DNA from: JAGDMJ01 sp963809695
GTDB lineage: Bacteria > Bacteroidota > Ignavibacteria > UBA10030 > UBA6906
DNA length: 64,000 nt
Direction: 5' to 3'
Assembly: GCA_963809695.1 (NCBI GenBank)
Contig: CAWEKI010000008.1
Span: 124,001-188,000, forward strand
The notes below the pieces were generated by a model. It worked only from the letters and a program-made list of their open reading frames with translations. It was not told the origin of the DNA and did not search any database. Positions 44,727-53,095 of this stretch are shown here, one piece after another. The stretch's first letter is position 1. The number at the start of each line of letters is the position of its first letter. Position numbers and translations under genes: made by a program.

Positions 44727-44757
44727 TTGACTTCTCCACTCCTTTCAGCTATCTTTT
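44727..44757 (+). promoter_or_regulatory. Predicted rmuC promoter
   Basis: TTG 44727-44729, spacer of 20 bases, TATCTTTT 44750-44757. It begins 10 bases after the trxA terminator and 58 bases before the rmuC ATG, as expected for an independent unit. Confidence 0.6.
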
Positions 44758-44784
44758 CCGCGTGTCCAACATTCTCTGAGATTC

Positions 44785-46071
44785 ATGGATATCCCCTCGT
44801 TTGCCGCGGGCGCGGTTCTCGGCGCTCTGGTGCTCTGGCTCATCCTCAGGCGGAACGTCGTCGAAAAAGCCAGAATCCAGGAGCGTGTTCTGCTCCTTGA
44901 GCAGCAGCTTCAGCAAACGAACGCGGAACTCTCCGGTGCGCGAGATTCGATTGTTGCTTTAACCTCCTCACTCTCTACTTCCCGGGCGGATGCCTCTCAC
45001 GTTCAGGAGCAGCTTCAGAATGAGCGGAAACAACTCCGGGAAATGCAGCAAACCCTGACCGACCAGTTCAAAGGGATTGCGGACAGTCTCTTGCTGGAGA
45101 GCGCACGCCAACTCCAGGAACAGCACCGCGAAAGGCTCGGTGATATCCTGGCCCCCTTCAAAGAGTCCATGAGCCGGTTCGAAAAGAAGATTGATGACAA
45201 CCAGCGAGAAGCGATCAAGGACAACCAGTCGCTCAAGGAACAACTGCTCTCGCTGCAGAAGCTGAATCAGTCGATCGGGGAGGAAGCCCGGAACCTGACC
45301 ACGGCGCTGAAAGGGCAGGCCAAGACCCAGGGAGGATGGGGCGAGGTCATCCTGGAGCGGATCCTGGAGAAGTCAGGCCTAAGCCGCGGAAGAGAGTACA
45401 CGGTACAGGCCAGCCATCTTTCGGAGGAGGGGCGTCGCTTTCAGCCCGATGTGGTTGTGCATCTCCCTGAGAACAAAAACCTGGTTATCGATTCCAAAGT
45501 CTCGCTCTCGGCGTTTGAACGCTACTGCAACTGCGACGATCCGGTCCGGAAGGAGTCGGAGCTGAAAGAGCACGTCGCATCGGTCCGGCGCCATGTGAAG
45601 GAGCTTGCCGCAAAGAGCTACCAGCGGCTCTATGAGCTGCCGTCCCTCGATTTCGTCCTGATGTTCATCCCTGTTGAGCCGGCCTTCAACGAAGCGGTCA
45701 ACGCCGACCCTGATCTGTACACCGATGCCTTCGAGCAAAACATCATTATCGTCAGTACCTCAACCCTGCTGGCGACGCTCAGGACAATTGCCAGCATCTG
45801 GAGGCAGGAAAATCAGAACAGAAATGCCATGGAAATAGCCCGGCTCGGCGGGGAACTGTACGACAAATTCGTCGGGTTTCTTGCTGACTTGCTTGAGCTC
45901 GGCCGGAAAATCAAATCGGCGCAGGATTCCTTTGATGATGCATTCTCCAAACTCAGCAAGGGCCGGGGAAATTTGGTGCGCAGAGCGGAAGAGCTGAAAA
46001 AACTCGGTGCCAAGGCGGGAAAAGCCATTGAGCCCTCTCTGCTGGATGGCGCGGAAACCGATCCGCCTTGA
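44785..46071 (+). CDS. rmuC: DNA recombination protein RmuC
   Basis: A 428-residue protein that limits DNA inversions in E. coli and resembles restriction-type nucleases. One membrane segment near residues 5-22 (FAAGAVLGALVLWLIL), a long coiled coil at about 30-165, then the RmuC domain (GWGEVILERILEKSGL, VVHLPENKNLVIDSKVSL) with the Asp-x-Lys nuclease-like pair. Anchored at the inner membrane with its domain in the cytoplasm. Its stop codon overlaps the -33 element of the next promoter. Confidence 0.93.
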   Translation: MDIPSFAAGAVLGALVLWLILRRNVVEKARIQERVLLLEQQLQQTNAELSGARDSIVALTSSLSTSRADASHVQEQLQNERKQLREMQQTLTDQFKGIADSLLLESARQLQEQHRERLGDILAPFKESMSRFEKKIDDNQREAIKDNQSLKEQLLSLQKLNQSIGEEARNLTTALKGQAKTQGGWGEVILERILEKSGLSRGREYTVQASHLSEEGRRFQPDVVVHLPENKNLVIDSKVSLSAFERYCNCDDPVRKESELKEHVASVRRHVKELAAKSYQRLYELPSLDFVLMFIPVEPAFNEAVNADPDLYTDAFEQNIIIVSTSTLLATLRTIASIWRQENQNRNAMEIARLGGELYDKFVGFLADLLELGRKIKSAQDSFDDAFSKLSKGRGNLVRRAEELKKLGAKAGKAIEPSLLDGAETDPP

Positions 46072-46098
46072 CGGTTCTCCTGCTTTTTGCTATCTTAG
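46068..46098 (+). promoter_or_regulatory. Predicted lpoB-COG3014 promoter
   Basis: TTG 46068-46070 (overlapping the rmuC stop), 20-base spacer, TATCTTAG 46091-46098. Confidence 0.55.
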
Positions 46099-46140
46099 CA
46101 CGGGTTTTACGTCACACACCAACCAATCCTGGGAGGTCCA

Positions 46141-46752
46141 TTGAATCCACTTCACATCGTCGCTGCGGGATCCATCCTGCTCGGGACGCTCGCGCTGTCA
46201 GGATGCGGGACGTCACAATCGGTTTCGCGCATCGAACCAGACGAGACTGTTGATCTCAGTGGTGATTGGAACGACACGGACTCGCGCCTGGTAGCTGAAG
46301 AGATGATCTCGGACGTTCTGTCCCGTCCCTGGCTCGGCGATTTCAAAGGGGAGAAAAAGCGTCCGCCCGATGTCATCGTAGGGACCGTGAAGAACCGTTC
46401 GACCGAACACATTCAGACCATCACCTTCATCAAGAATCTCGAGCGGGAACTGGTCAATTCGGGACGGGTCAACTTCGTGGTGGGCAAGGAGGAGCGGACG
46501 GAAGTGCGGGAAGAACGGGCGGACCAGCAAGAGAATGCGTCGGCTGAATCGATGAAGAAATTCCAACAGGAGGCAGGTGCAGACTTCATGCTGCAGGGCG
46601 ATATCGCGACGATCGTTGACCAGGACCGGGGTGAACAGGTGAAGTATTACCAGGTGAATCTCGAACTTGTCAACCTGGAAAACAACCGTAAGGCTTGGAT
46701 AGGGGAGAAGAAGATAAAGAAACTCGTGTCCCAGAGCGGCACGAAATTCTAG
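46141..46752 (+). CDS. lpoB: LpoB-like penicillin-binding-protein activator lipoprotein
   Basis: A 203-residue lipoprotein: start TTG at 46141 with GGGAGG 4 bases upstream, lipobox LALSGC with the lipidated Cys near 22. The globular domain (MISDVLSRPWLGDF, PDVIVGTVKNRSTEHIQT, EAGADFMLQGDI) matches the LpoB family, which in E. coli crosses the periplasm from the outer membrane to activate PBP1b. Here a charged stretch (EERTEVREERADQQENAS) is inserted. Followed by the COG3014-like gene after 31 bases, the same order as in gamma-proteobacteria. Confidence 0.83.
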   Translation: MNPLHIVAAGSILLGTLALSGCGTSQSVSRIEPDETVDLSGDWNDTDSRLVAEEMISDVLSRPWLGDFKGEKKRPPDVIVGTVKNRSTEHIQTITFIKNLERELVNSGRVNFVVGKEERTEVREERADQQENASAESMKKFQQEAGADFMLQGDIATIVDQDRGEQVKYYQVNLELVNLENNRKAWIGEKKIKKLVSQSGTKF

Positions 46753-46783
46753 CGCAATTTCACACCAGGACTGCCGGGCGTCC

Positions 46784-48133
46784 ATGACAGGCTATTCCGC
46801 TGTACAGAGAGCGCTGTGGAGCGTTGCCGCAGCGCTTCTGTTTTCTCTGTCGTCGTGCGGCAACACCACCGATTTCTACTTGGAGGTGGATGAGCAGATC
46901 TCGGATGGGCAGCACCTGAAGGCGGTCGAGGCGGTTCGAAACAACCAGCAAGCCTATGGCGACAACAGCTCGGTCCTTTACAATCTTGACCTCGGCCTGC
47001 TCTTCCATTATGCCGGAATTTCTGATTCGAGTAACTCGCACTTCTTTGCCGCGGAACGGGAGATCCAGGAACTCTACACACAGAGCATTTCTCTGGCGGC
47101 ACTCTCTACGCTCACCAACGACTACGTCCTGCCGTATGACGGGGAGGATTTCGAAAAGGTGCTCGTCAATGTATTCCTGGCTCTGAATTATGCAGAAAAA
47201 GGAGAGCCCGATGAAGCACTCGTCGAAGCCCGCAAAGTTGACCTGAAGCTCAGGCAGTACGAGCGGGACTATCAGGGAAGGAACCGGTACCAGGACGATG
47301 CGTTCATCCGCTACATCGCGGGCGCGCTGTATGAAACCGCCAGGGAGACCAACGATGCCTTCATCTCGTACCGGAAGGCTCACGAAGCGTATGCCGCATA
47401 TGCGAAGGAGTTTGCGACCCCGGCACCCAGCTTTCTCCTCGACGATCTTGTCAGAACCGCCACGTTGCTCTCCTTCGATGGGGAAGCCGCGGAATACCGC
47501 GCCCTGGGAGGGCGGCCGTACGAAGGAATTGGGGGGAACGAAGGGAGTGTGCTCGTCATCGTCTACTCCGGTAAGGGACCCATCAAAGAAGAGGTTCGCA
47601 CCACGGTAAGCATTCCGGATTCGGCAGGGACGGTTCACACATTCCAGTTGGCGCTCCCGAAATTCAAGCCGCGCCGGACCGCGCCCCGGAACTACGAAGT
47701 CACGGCGTTTGGAGGGGAAGACACGACAACGGCCGTCAGGACCTGTGCGGAACTGGTGGAGGACGTCACGGTCATCGCAGGCAAAGCCCTCGAGGACCGG
47801 CTTGCCTTCATATATCTGAAGAGCGCTGGCAGGGCGTTGCTGAAATTCCTGGCAGCGGAGAATGTGAAGTCCGAATTGAAAAAGAAGAATGACCAGGTAG
47901 CAAACGTCCTGGGAAGCCTCGCAGTAGATCTCGCAGTGGCAGTGACGGAACAGGCGGACCTCCGCGCATGGCGGACGCTGCCTGCGGAAATTCAGATGGC
48001 ACGGCTCAACCTTGCCTCAGGAAAATATCGGCTGCGCATCGAGGCGTCGGACGGAAAGATGATCATTCCTGGGGAGCCTGTGACTCTCCAGGCGGGGCGC
48101 ACGTCATTTGTGATTGTTGACGACGTTCGTTGA
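46784..48133 (+). CDS. COG3014-type lipoprotein partner of LpoB
   Basis: A 449-residue exported protein. Signal with lipobox-like LSSCG (Cys near residue 26), then a helical TPR-like region (about 35-230; DGQHLKAVEAVRNNQQAYGD, ALNYAEKGEPDEALVEARK) and a beta-rich C-terminal half with ILVIV-type strands (SVLVIVYSGKGP) ending RTSFVIVDDVR. COG3014 proteins occur next to LpoB in Vibrio and relatives, where their role is not established. In this window it follows the lpoB-like gene by 31 bases. Likely a periplasmic outer-membrane lipoprotein, possibly supporting peptidoglycan synthesis. Confidence 0.75.
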   Translation: MTGYSAVQRALWSVAAALLFSLSSCGNTTDFYLEVDEQISDGQHLKAVEAVRNNQQAYGDNSSVLYNLDLGLLFHYAGISDSSNSHFFAAEREIQELYTQSISLAALSTLTNDYVLPYDGEDFEKVLVNVFLALNYAEKGEPDEALVEARKVDLKLRQYERDYQGRNRYQDDAFIRYIAGALYETARETNDAFISYRKAHEAYAAYAKEFATPAPSFLLDDLVRTATLLSFDGEAAEYRALGGRPYEGIGGNEGSVLVIVYSGKGPIKEEVRTTVSIPDSAGTVHTFQLALPKFKPRRTAPRNYEVTAFGGEDTTTAVRTCAELVEDVTVIAGKALEDRLAFIYLKSAGRALLKFLAAENVKSELKKKNDQVANVLGSLAVDLAVAVTEQADLRAWRTLPAEIQMARLNLASGKYRLRIEASDGKMIIPGEPVTLQAGRTSFVIVDDVR

Positions 48134-48142
48134 GGCGGGCGA

Positions 48143-48577
48143 CTACGAGTACACCGGAGTATCCGCCGACAGGTCGGCTGGCCGGGGGTGAACCTCGCTT
48201 TTGCCCGCAACGCTTCTGGCGGCTGCCAGGCGACCGATCAGGTAGAGCAGATCCGAGATCTGAGAGCCCTTGTCGAACTTGAAATCGATGGAAGGATCGC
48301 TCAGGGGGAGCAACTCCCGAAGCTCCTGGTAGCCAGAATTCCAGACGAAAGGGATTCTCTTGGTGCGGCGTTCCTCCCGAATCGACGTGTGGAGGTGAAC
48401 ACCGTTCATCTTGGGCATACTGACGTCGGAAATGACAAGATCCACCTGTTCGCGCTTCAAGAGTGCTATGGCAGCCTCGCCGTCTGTTGCTTTGAGAACG
48501 GAGTGCGAGTACAACGTAAGGATTTCTCCGAGCAAACTAAGGTAGACCGGGTCGTCATCGACGAGAAGGATGTTCAT
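48143..48577 (-). CDS. Single-domain response regulator
   Basis: A 144-residue receiver domain: acidic DDD at residues 7-9, phosphoacceptor Asp51 in VISDVSMPKMNG, Thr/Ser position in FVWNSGY and Lys in FKFDKGSQ. The tail of about 25 residues is Ala/Pro-rich. It overlaps nothing; its end is 9 bases from the end of the COG3014 gene (convergent). No kinase or output gene adjoins. 265 bases without a gene separate it from glgB; I see only a possible -7 near 48825 there. Confidence 0.83.
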   Translation of the reverse strand: MNILLVDDDPVYLSLLGEILTLYSHSVLKATDGEAAIALLKREQVDLVISDVSMPKMNGVHLHTSIREERRTKRIPFVWNSGYQELRELLPLSDPSIDFKFDKGSQISDLLYLIGRLAAARSVAGKSEVHPRPADLSADTPVYS

Positions 48578-48824
48578 GGCTCTGCCTATTCCTGCAAAAG
48601 GATCCTGGATGTCTGGAACTCTGCCGCATTTCCATCAAAAAACAGACCAGACTCCGCCCCGTGCAGAGGTTTCCTTTTGCAGGAAATACCGAAGCGGGGT
48701 GCTTCACATTTGTGGTTTCTTCAAATTGCACTGCAACTTTGGTCGCTTGAAAAAGTACCTTGCGGATGGTGAACCGTTCGGGCGTTTTGCTCATATTCCA
48801 CCTTAAAGAAATCACTTTCCGACA

Positions 48825-48832
48825 TATCTTTG
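48825..48832 (+). promoter_or_regulatory. Possible glgB -7 element
   Basis: TATCTTTG is an exact TAnnTTTG match 10 bases before the glgB ATG; no TTG stands at the expected -33 distance. If used, the 5' UTR would be only a few bases. Confidence 0.3.
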
Positions 48833-48842
48833 TTAGACTTAT

Positions 48843-51050
48843 ATGGAAAACACTGCACCGATTGACGACGTCTCCCGAATATTGAACAACGATCATCATG
48901 ATCCGTTTGCGGTACTGGGAGCACACATTAAGAAAGATTCCAACAATGCTCCATCGGTGGTGATCCGTGCCTATCTTCCTGACGCCCGGGCCGCCTGGGT
49001 TCTGGCGAAGGACCCTGCAGGACGGGAGGTGGAACACCCGATGACGGTCGTGCATGAAAAAGGATTCTTTGAAGCTGTGTTCCCCGGCGTCAACGAGGTC
49101 TTCCCTTACACGCTGCGGAGACAAATGCCAGACGGGGAGACTGCAATCTTTCATGATTCCTATTCCTACATGCCCACCTTGACGGACTTCGACATCTATT
49201 TGTTCAACGCCGGGGATCATCACAGGATTTATGACAAGCTGGGTGCGCATTACGGAGAGGTCAATGGGATCGGGGGCGTTCAATTTGCCGTTTGGGCTCC
49301 GGGCGCCAGGAGCGTGAGCGTCATCGGGGATTTCAACAATTGGGACCGCCGGTACCATGCGATGCGCACACTTGGTTCATCAGGAATCTGGGAGATCTTC
49401 ATCCCGGGGCTGATGGAGGGAGAGCTGTACAAGTTCGAGGTGAAGGCACAGAACGGCGCGTACCAGGACAAATCCGATCCGTACGGATTTGAGATGGAAC
49501 TCCGTCCCAATACTGCCTCAGTGGTGAATTTTCTCCGCGGGTTCTCGTGGTCGGACGACCAGTGGCTGGAACGGCGCAAGGCGAGCGGCCAGCTTGGCGG
49601 TCCACATTCCGTTTATGAAGTCCACCTCGGATCCTGGCGAAGAGGGCCTGACAATGCCTGGCTGAACTACCGCGAGATTGCTCATCAGCTGGCGGAATAT
49701 GTCAAGTCCATGGGATTTACCCACGTCGAATTCCTTCCGGTCATGGAGCATCCCTTTGATGCGTCCTGGGGATATCAGGTGACTGGCTACTTTGCTCCGA
49801 CCAGCCGTTTCGGGGCTCCAAAGGATTTCATGTACCTCGTGAATCACCTTCATGAGAACGACATCGGAGTGATCCTGGACTGGGTGCCTGCTCATTTCCC
49901 GAAAGATATCCACGGGCTGGCGTACTTCGATGGAACACATCTGTATGAGCATGCCGATCCCCGGAAGGGAGAGCACCAGGATTGGGGAACATACATCTTC
50001 AATTACGGCAGGCATGAGGTCAAGAACTTCCTGATCAGCAATGCGCTCTTCTGGATGGAAAAATACCATATCGACGGGATCAGGATCGACGCGGTTGCCT
50101 CCATGCTCTATCTCGACTATTCTCGGCGGGAAGGCGAATGGATTCCTAACCAGTACGGCGGCAGAGAGAACCTCGAAGCAATCGAGTTCCTGAAGTATCT
50201 CAACAGCGTGCTGCATCAGTATTTTCCGGGCATCATCACTGTGGCAGAGGAATCCACTGCGTGGCCGGGAGTGACCAACGGCCTCGAGCATGGCGGATTG
50301 GGATTCGATCTGAAGTGGAATATGGGATGGATGCACGACATGCTTGTGTACTTCTCGCGCGATCCAATCCACCGGGTATATCACCACAACAATCTCACCT
50401 TTGCGCTTCTGTATGCCTTTACCGAAAGGTTTCTCCTTCCATTCTCGCATGACGAGGTGGTTCACGGGAAGGCCGCCATGTTGAGCAAGATGCCGGGAGA
50501 CGATTGGCAGAAGTTTGCGAACTTGCGCCTCCTGCTGGGGTTGATGTATGGCTTCCCGGGAAAGAAGCTTCTCTTCATGGGGACAGAGTTCGGACAATGG
50601 GCAGAATGGCACCATGACTACAGTCTTGAATGGCATCTTCTCCAGTGGGAGCCTCACCAGGGCCTCCAACGATGGATGAAGGATCTGAACTCGCTGTATC
50701 ATGCCCAACTCCCCCTTTTCCAGGTCGATTTCCATTATTCGGGATTTGAATGGATAGATTTTGAGGACAAGGCGAGCAGCATAATTTCTTTTGAAAGGAA
50801 AGCTGAGGACGGCAGTGCGGTCATCGCAGTCTACAATTTTACGCCAGTGCCCAGGATGGGATACCGCATCGGCGTCCGGGAGCCCGGCGCGTATCGTGAG
50901 CTGTTGAACAGCGATGGCGCGTCCTATGGCGGGGGCAACATGGGCAACGGAGGATGGATCCAGTCCGACCCTGTTCCCATACACGGCAGGAACCACAGCC
51001 TTAAGTTGACGCTTCCCCCCCTGGCCGTCTTATTCATCCGGAGAGAATAG
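48843..51050 (+). CDS. glgB: 1,4-alpha-glucan branching enzyme
   Basis: Introduces alpha-1,6 branches in glycogen. 735 residues: N-terminal beta domain with DPFAVLGAH, a CBM48 domain (GGVQFAVWAPGARSVSVIGD), GH13 barrel and C-terminal beta domain. GH13 residues: nucleophile Asp in GIRIDAVASMLYLDY, acid Glu in VAEEST, Asp in SHDEVVHGK. Full length, close to the usual 730. Start at ATG 48843; no Shine-Dalgarno. No other glycogen gene is beside it. Confidence 0.95.
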   Translation: MENTAPIDDVSRILNNDHHDPFAVLGAHIKKDSNNAPSVVIRAYLPDARAAWVLAKDPAGREVEHPMTVVHEKGFFEAVFPGVNEVFPYTLRRQMPDGETAIFHDSYSYMPTLTDFDIYLFNAGDHHRIYDKLGAHYGEVNGIGGVQFAVWAPGARSVSVIGDFNNWDRRYHAMRTLGSSGIWEIFIPGLMEGELYKFEVKAQNGAYQDKSDPYGFEMELRPNTASVVNFLRGFSWSDDQWLERRKASGQLGGPHSVYEVHLGSWRRGPDNAWLNYREIAHQLAEYVKSMGFTHVEFLPVMEHPFDASWGYQVTGYFAPTSRFGAPKDFMYLVNHLHENDIGVILDWVPAHFPKDIHGLAYFDGTHLYEHADPRKGEHQDWGTYIFNYGRHEVKNFLISNALFWMEKYHIDGIRIDAVASMLYLDYSRREGEWIPNQYGGRENLEAIEFLKYLNSVLHQYFPGIITVAEESTAWPGVTNGLEHGGLGFDLKWNMGWMHDMLVYFSRDPIHRVYHHNNLTFALLYAFTERFLLPFSHDEVVHGKAAMLSKMPGDDWQKFANLRLLLGLMYGFPGKKLLFMGTEFGQWAEWHHDYSLEWHLLQWEPHQGLQRWMKDLNSLYHAQLPLFQVDFHYSGFEWIDFEDKASSIISFERKAEDGSAVIAVYNFTPVPRMGYRIGVREPGAYRELLNSDGASYGGGNMGNGGWIQSDPVPIHGRNHSLKLTLPPLAVLFIRRE

Positions 51051-51096
51051 CCCGCGGAGCGGAACCGGCATCCTCCATGGTAATGTTACAGAGGCA

Positions 51097-52026
51097 ATGG
51101 GCAAAAATTCCGGATCTTTTGTGCAAAAGACTATACTTTCGACCGCAGATGTGGCTCGTCTCTTTGATGTCACTGAGACCACGGTCAAACGCTGGGCCGA
51201 CGAGGGTGTGCTGCGGTGTCAGAAGACTCCGGGAGGACACAGAAGGTTTGCCATCAGATGCATTGTCGAGTTCGCCGAAAAGAACAATCTGGAGCCGATT
51301 GGCGCGCTCGATCTCTCTGACCACGACGGGCTTGCGCTGCGTATCCAGGCGGCTGTCCTTGAAAGGGCTTTCGCGCAGCTGGTTCACGCTTTTGTGGAGA
51401 AGGCCCTTTCACCTGACCGTTGCGACCTCTTTCATTACCTTTCCTACCTCTATGAGCACAGATTCCAGGTCTGGGAGATATTCGACGAAGTTGTCCGGCC
51501 CGGGATGTGCGAGATTGGCAGCCGCTGGCAGCGGGGCGACATCGGGATCAACCATGAACACCGCGCTTCGTATGAAATTCTGGATGCGATGGCCAAGCTC
51601 CAGTCCCAGATCATGGTGAAACCCCCGAACGGCAAAGCGGCGCTTCTTGCCTGTGTTGGAGAAGAGCCCCACGAGATCGGACTGCGCTGCATTTCGTACC
51701 TGCTTGAGTCTGAAGGGTGGAGTACACACTACCTTGGCGCGCGCATGCCAGTGAAAGCCATCGTGGGCGCGGTCCAGGATCTCAAACCTTCCTTGATATG
51801 TCTTTCTGTGACCCAAATGGTCGAGCAATGGGATTGGGTGGATGAGGTTCGCCAGCTGACCCGCTCCTTGTGCAAGGGATGCCACATCATTCTTGGAGGA
51901 CGGGCCATCGGAGAACAAGAATTTCACCCGAACCCGTTCGATGCCATTTGCTCTACGTCCAGGGAGCTCCTCGAGTTCCTCCAGGAGCAAGGTGAGCGGC
52001 GCTCTCCTTCGAATCAGCATGTCTAG
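51097..52026 (+). CDS. MerR-family, B12-binding transcription factor (CarH/LitR-like photoreceptor)
   Basis: A 309-residue regulator. Residues 13-60 form a MerR winged helix with TVKRWADEGVLRCQKTPGGHRRF; the middle is a four-helix bundle; the C-terminal Rossmann domain binds cobalamin. Seen: Trp144, then nine residues, then Glu154-His155 (WQRGDIGINHEH), the W-x9-E-H light-sensing signature of AdoCbl-binding CarH, and the cobalamin ligand His192 in EPHEIG. In Thermus CarH the corresponding residues are Trp131, Glu141, His142 and His177. Known mode: AdoCbl-bound tetramer represses DNA in the dark, light breaks the Co-C bond and releases it. GAGG precedes the ATG by 2 bases; the gene follows glgB by 46 bases. 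Targets are unknown; the TIGR01777 SDR 35 bases downstream is a candidate. DNA-binding specificity not predicted. Confidence 0.88.
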   Translation: MGKNSGSFVQKTILSTADVARLFDVTETTVKRWADEGVLRCQKTPGGHRRFAIRCIVEFAEKNNLEPIGALDLSDHDGLALRIQAAVLERAFAQLVHAFVEKALSPDRCDLFHYLSYLYEHRFQVWEIFDEVVRPGMCEIGSRWQRGDIGINHEHRASYEILDAMAKLQSQIMVKPPNGKAALLACVGEEPHEIGLRCISYLLESEGWSTHYLGARMPVKAIVGAVQDLKPSLICLSVTQMVEQWDWVDEVRQLTRSLCKGCHIILGGRAIGEQEFHPNPFDAICSTSRELLEFLQEQGERRSPSNQHV

Positions 52027-52061
52027 TTTTTTCCATTCATCCGGACTCACAGGGAGCGCCC

Positions 52062-52991
52062 ATGAAGATTGTTTGCACAGGGGGAACGGGCTTCATTGGT
52101 TCCGCCCTGATCCCGGCACTCATCGCTGAAGGGCATTCCGTGGTCCTGCTATCCCGGCGACAACGGAATGGCCTACTCGCCGGCAGCGCTTCTACGCGGG
52201 GGGTTCGCAGCGTGGCCTGGAACGGACACGATACGGGTCCGTGGACGGAAGAGGTGAATGGTGCCGGGGCCGTGATAAACTTCGCCGGTGATTCCCTTGA
52301 TCGAAAGAGGTGGACGCCGAAACAGAAAGCACGCATCATCGACAGCCGGATCAATGCCACGCATGCCATCGTCAGAGCCATTGAGGGGGCTGCGAGGAAA
52401 CCGGACGTTTTGATCAGCGCCTCGGGCGTTGGATACTATGGTGACTCGGGGGACGTGCTTGTGACAGAACGGTCTCCGGCAGGCGAAGGATTCCTGGCGG
52501 AAACGTGCCGGCGATGGGAGCAAGAGGCCCAGGAAGCGGAGAAGCATGGCGTACGCACCGTTATTCTCCGTTTGGCTTTGGTGTTGGGGAGCGGTGGGGG
52601 TGCTTTGCCGAGAATGGTCCTCCCGTTCACGTTCTATGCCGGCGGGCCACTGGGTTCGGGAAAGCAGTGGTTCCCATGGGTGCATCGAACCGATTTGATC
52701 TCGATCATCATCCGTGCGCTTCGCAGCCCATCCTTTTCCGGTCCTCTCAACGTTGCAGCCCCAGAAGCGGTCACCTACAGGCAACTCTGCACTGCGCTTG
52801 GAAAAGTCACGGCCCGTCCGTGTTGGTTCCCTGTCCCGGAAGGTTTGCTCCGGCTCGTCCTGGGAGAGATGGCGAGCATGGTCGTCACGGGACAGCACGT
52901 TGTTCCTGCTCGACTGAAGGAATTGGGATATTCCTTCCTCTTTCCGACCTTGTTGCCTGCGCTCCAGGATATACTCATATCACCCAAGTGA
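52062..52991 (+). CDS. TIGR01777-family NAD-dependent epimerase (YfcH-like)
   Basis: A 309-residue extended SDR of the TIGR01777 group. GGTGFIG at 7-13, NFAGDSL, active Tyr region ISASGVGYYGDSGD, and the family tail block (PLNVAAPEAVTYRQLCTALG; VVPARLKELGY). No substrate is established. GGGAG lies 5 bases before the ATG. It directly follows the CarH-like gene. In several light-regulated clusters of other bacteria such SDRs occur near CarH or photolyase genes; here that is only a suggestion. Confidence 0.85.
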   Translation: MKIVCTGGTGFIGSALIPALIAEGHSVVLLSRRQRNGLLAGSASTRGVRSVAWNGHDTGPWTEEVNGAGAVINFAGDSLDRKRWTPKQKARIIDSRINATHAIVRAIEGAARKPDVLISASGVGYYGDSGDVLVTERSPAGEGFLAETCRRWEQEAQEAEKHGVRTVILRLALVLGSGGGALPRMVLPFTFYAGGPLGSGKQWFPWVHRTDLISIIIRALRSPSFSGPLNVAAPEAVTYRQLCTALGKVTARPCWFPVPEGLLRLVLGEMASMVVTGQHVVPARLKELGYSFLFPTLLPALQDILISPK

Positions 52992-53095
52992 CAATCCCCC
53001 TTCGACCCCCAATAAGCTTTTCTCGTATTTTATCCTTACTTTTGGTTCTATGAGCCATGATTCCTCTGCCAAGAGCATTCCTGAACACGTGACAG

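Noticed and set aside
49518..50996. 492-codon - strand frame opposite glgB
   Set aside because: glgB is certain on the + strand, and the antisense protein has no motif.
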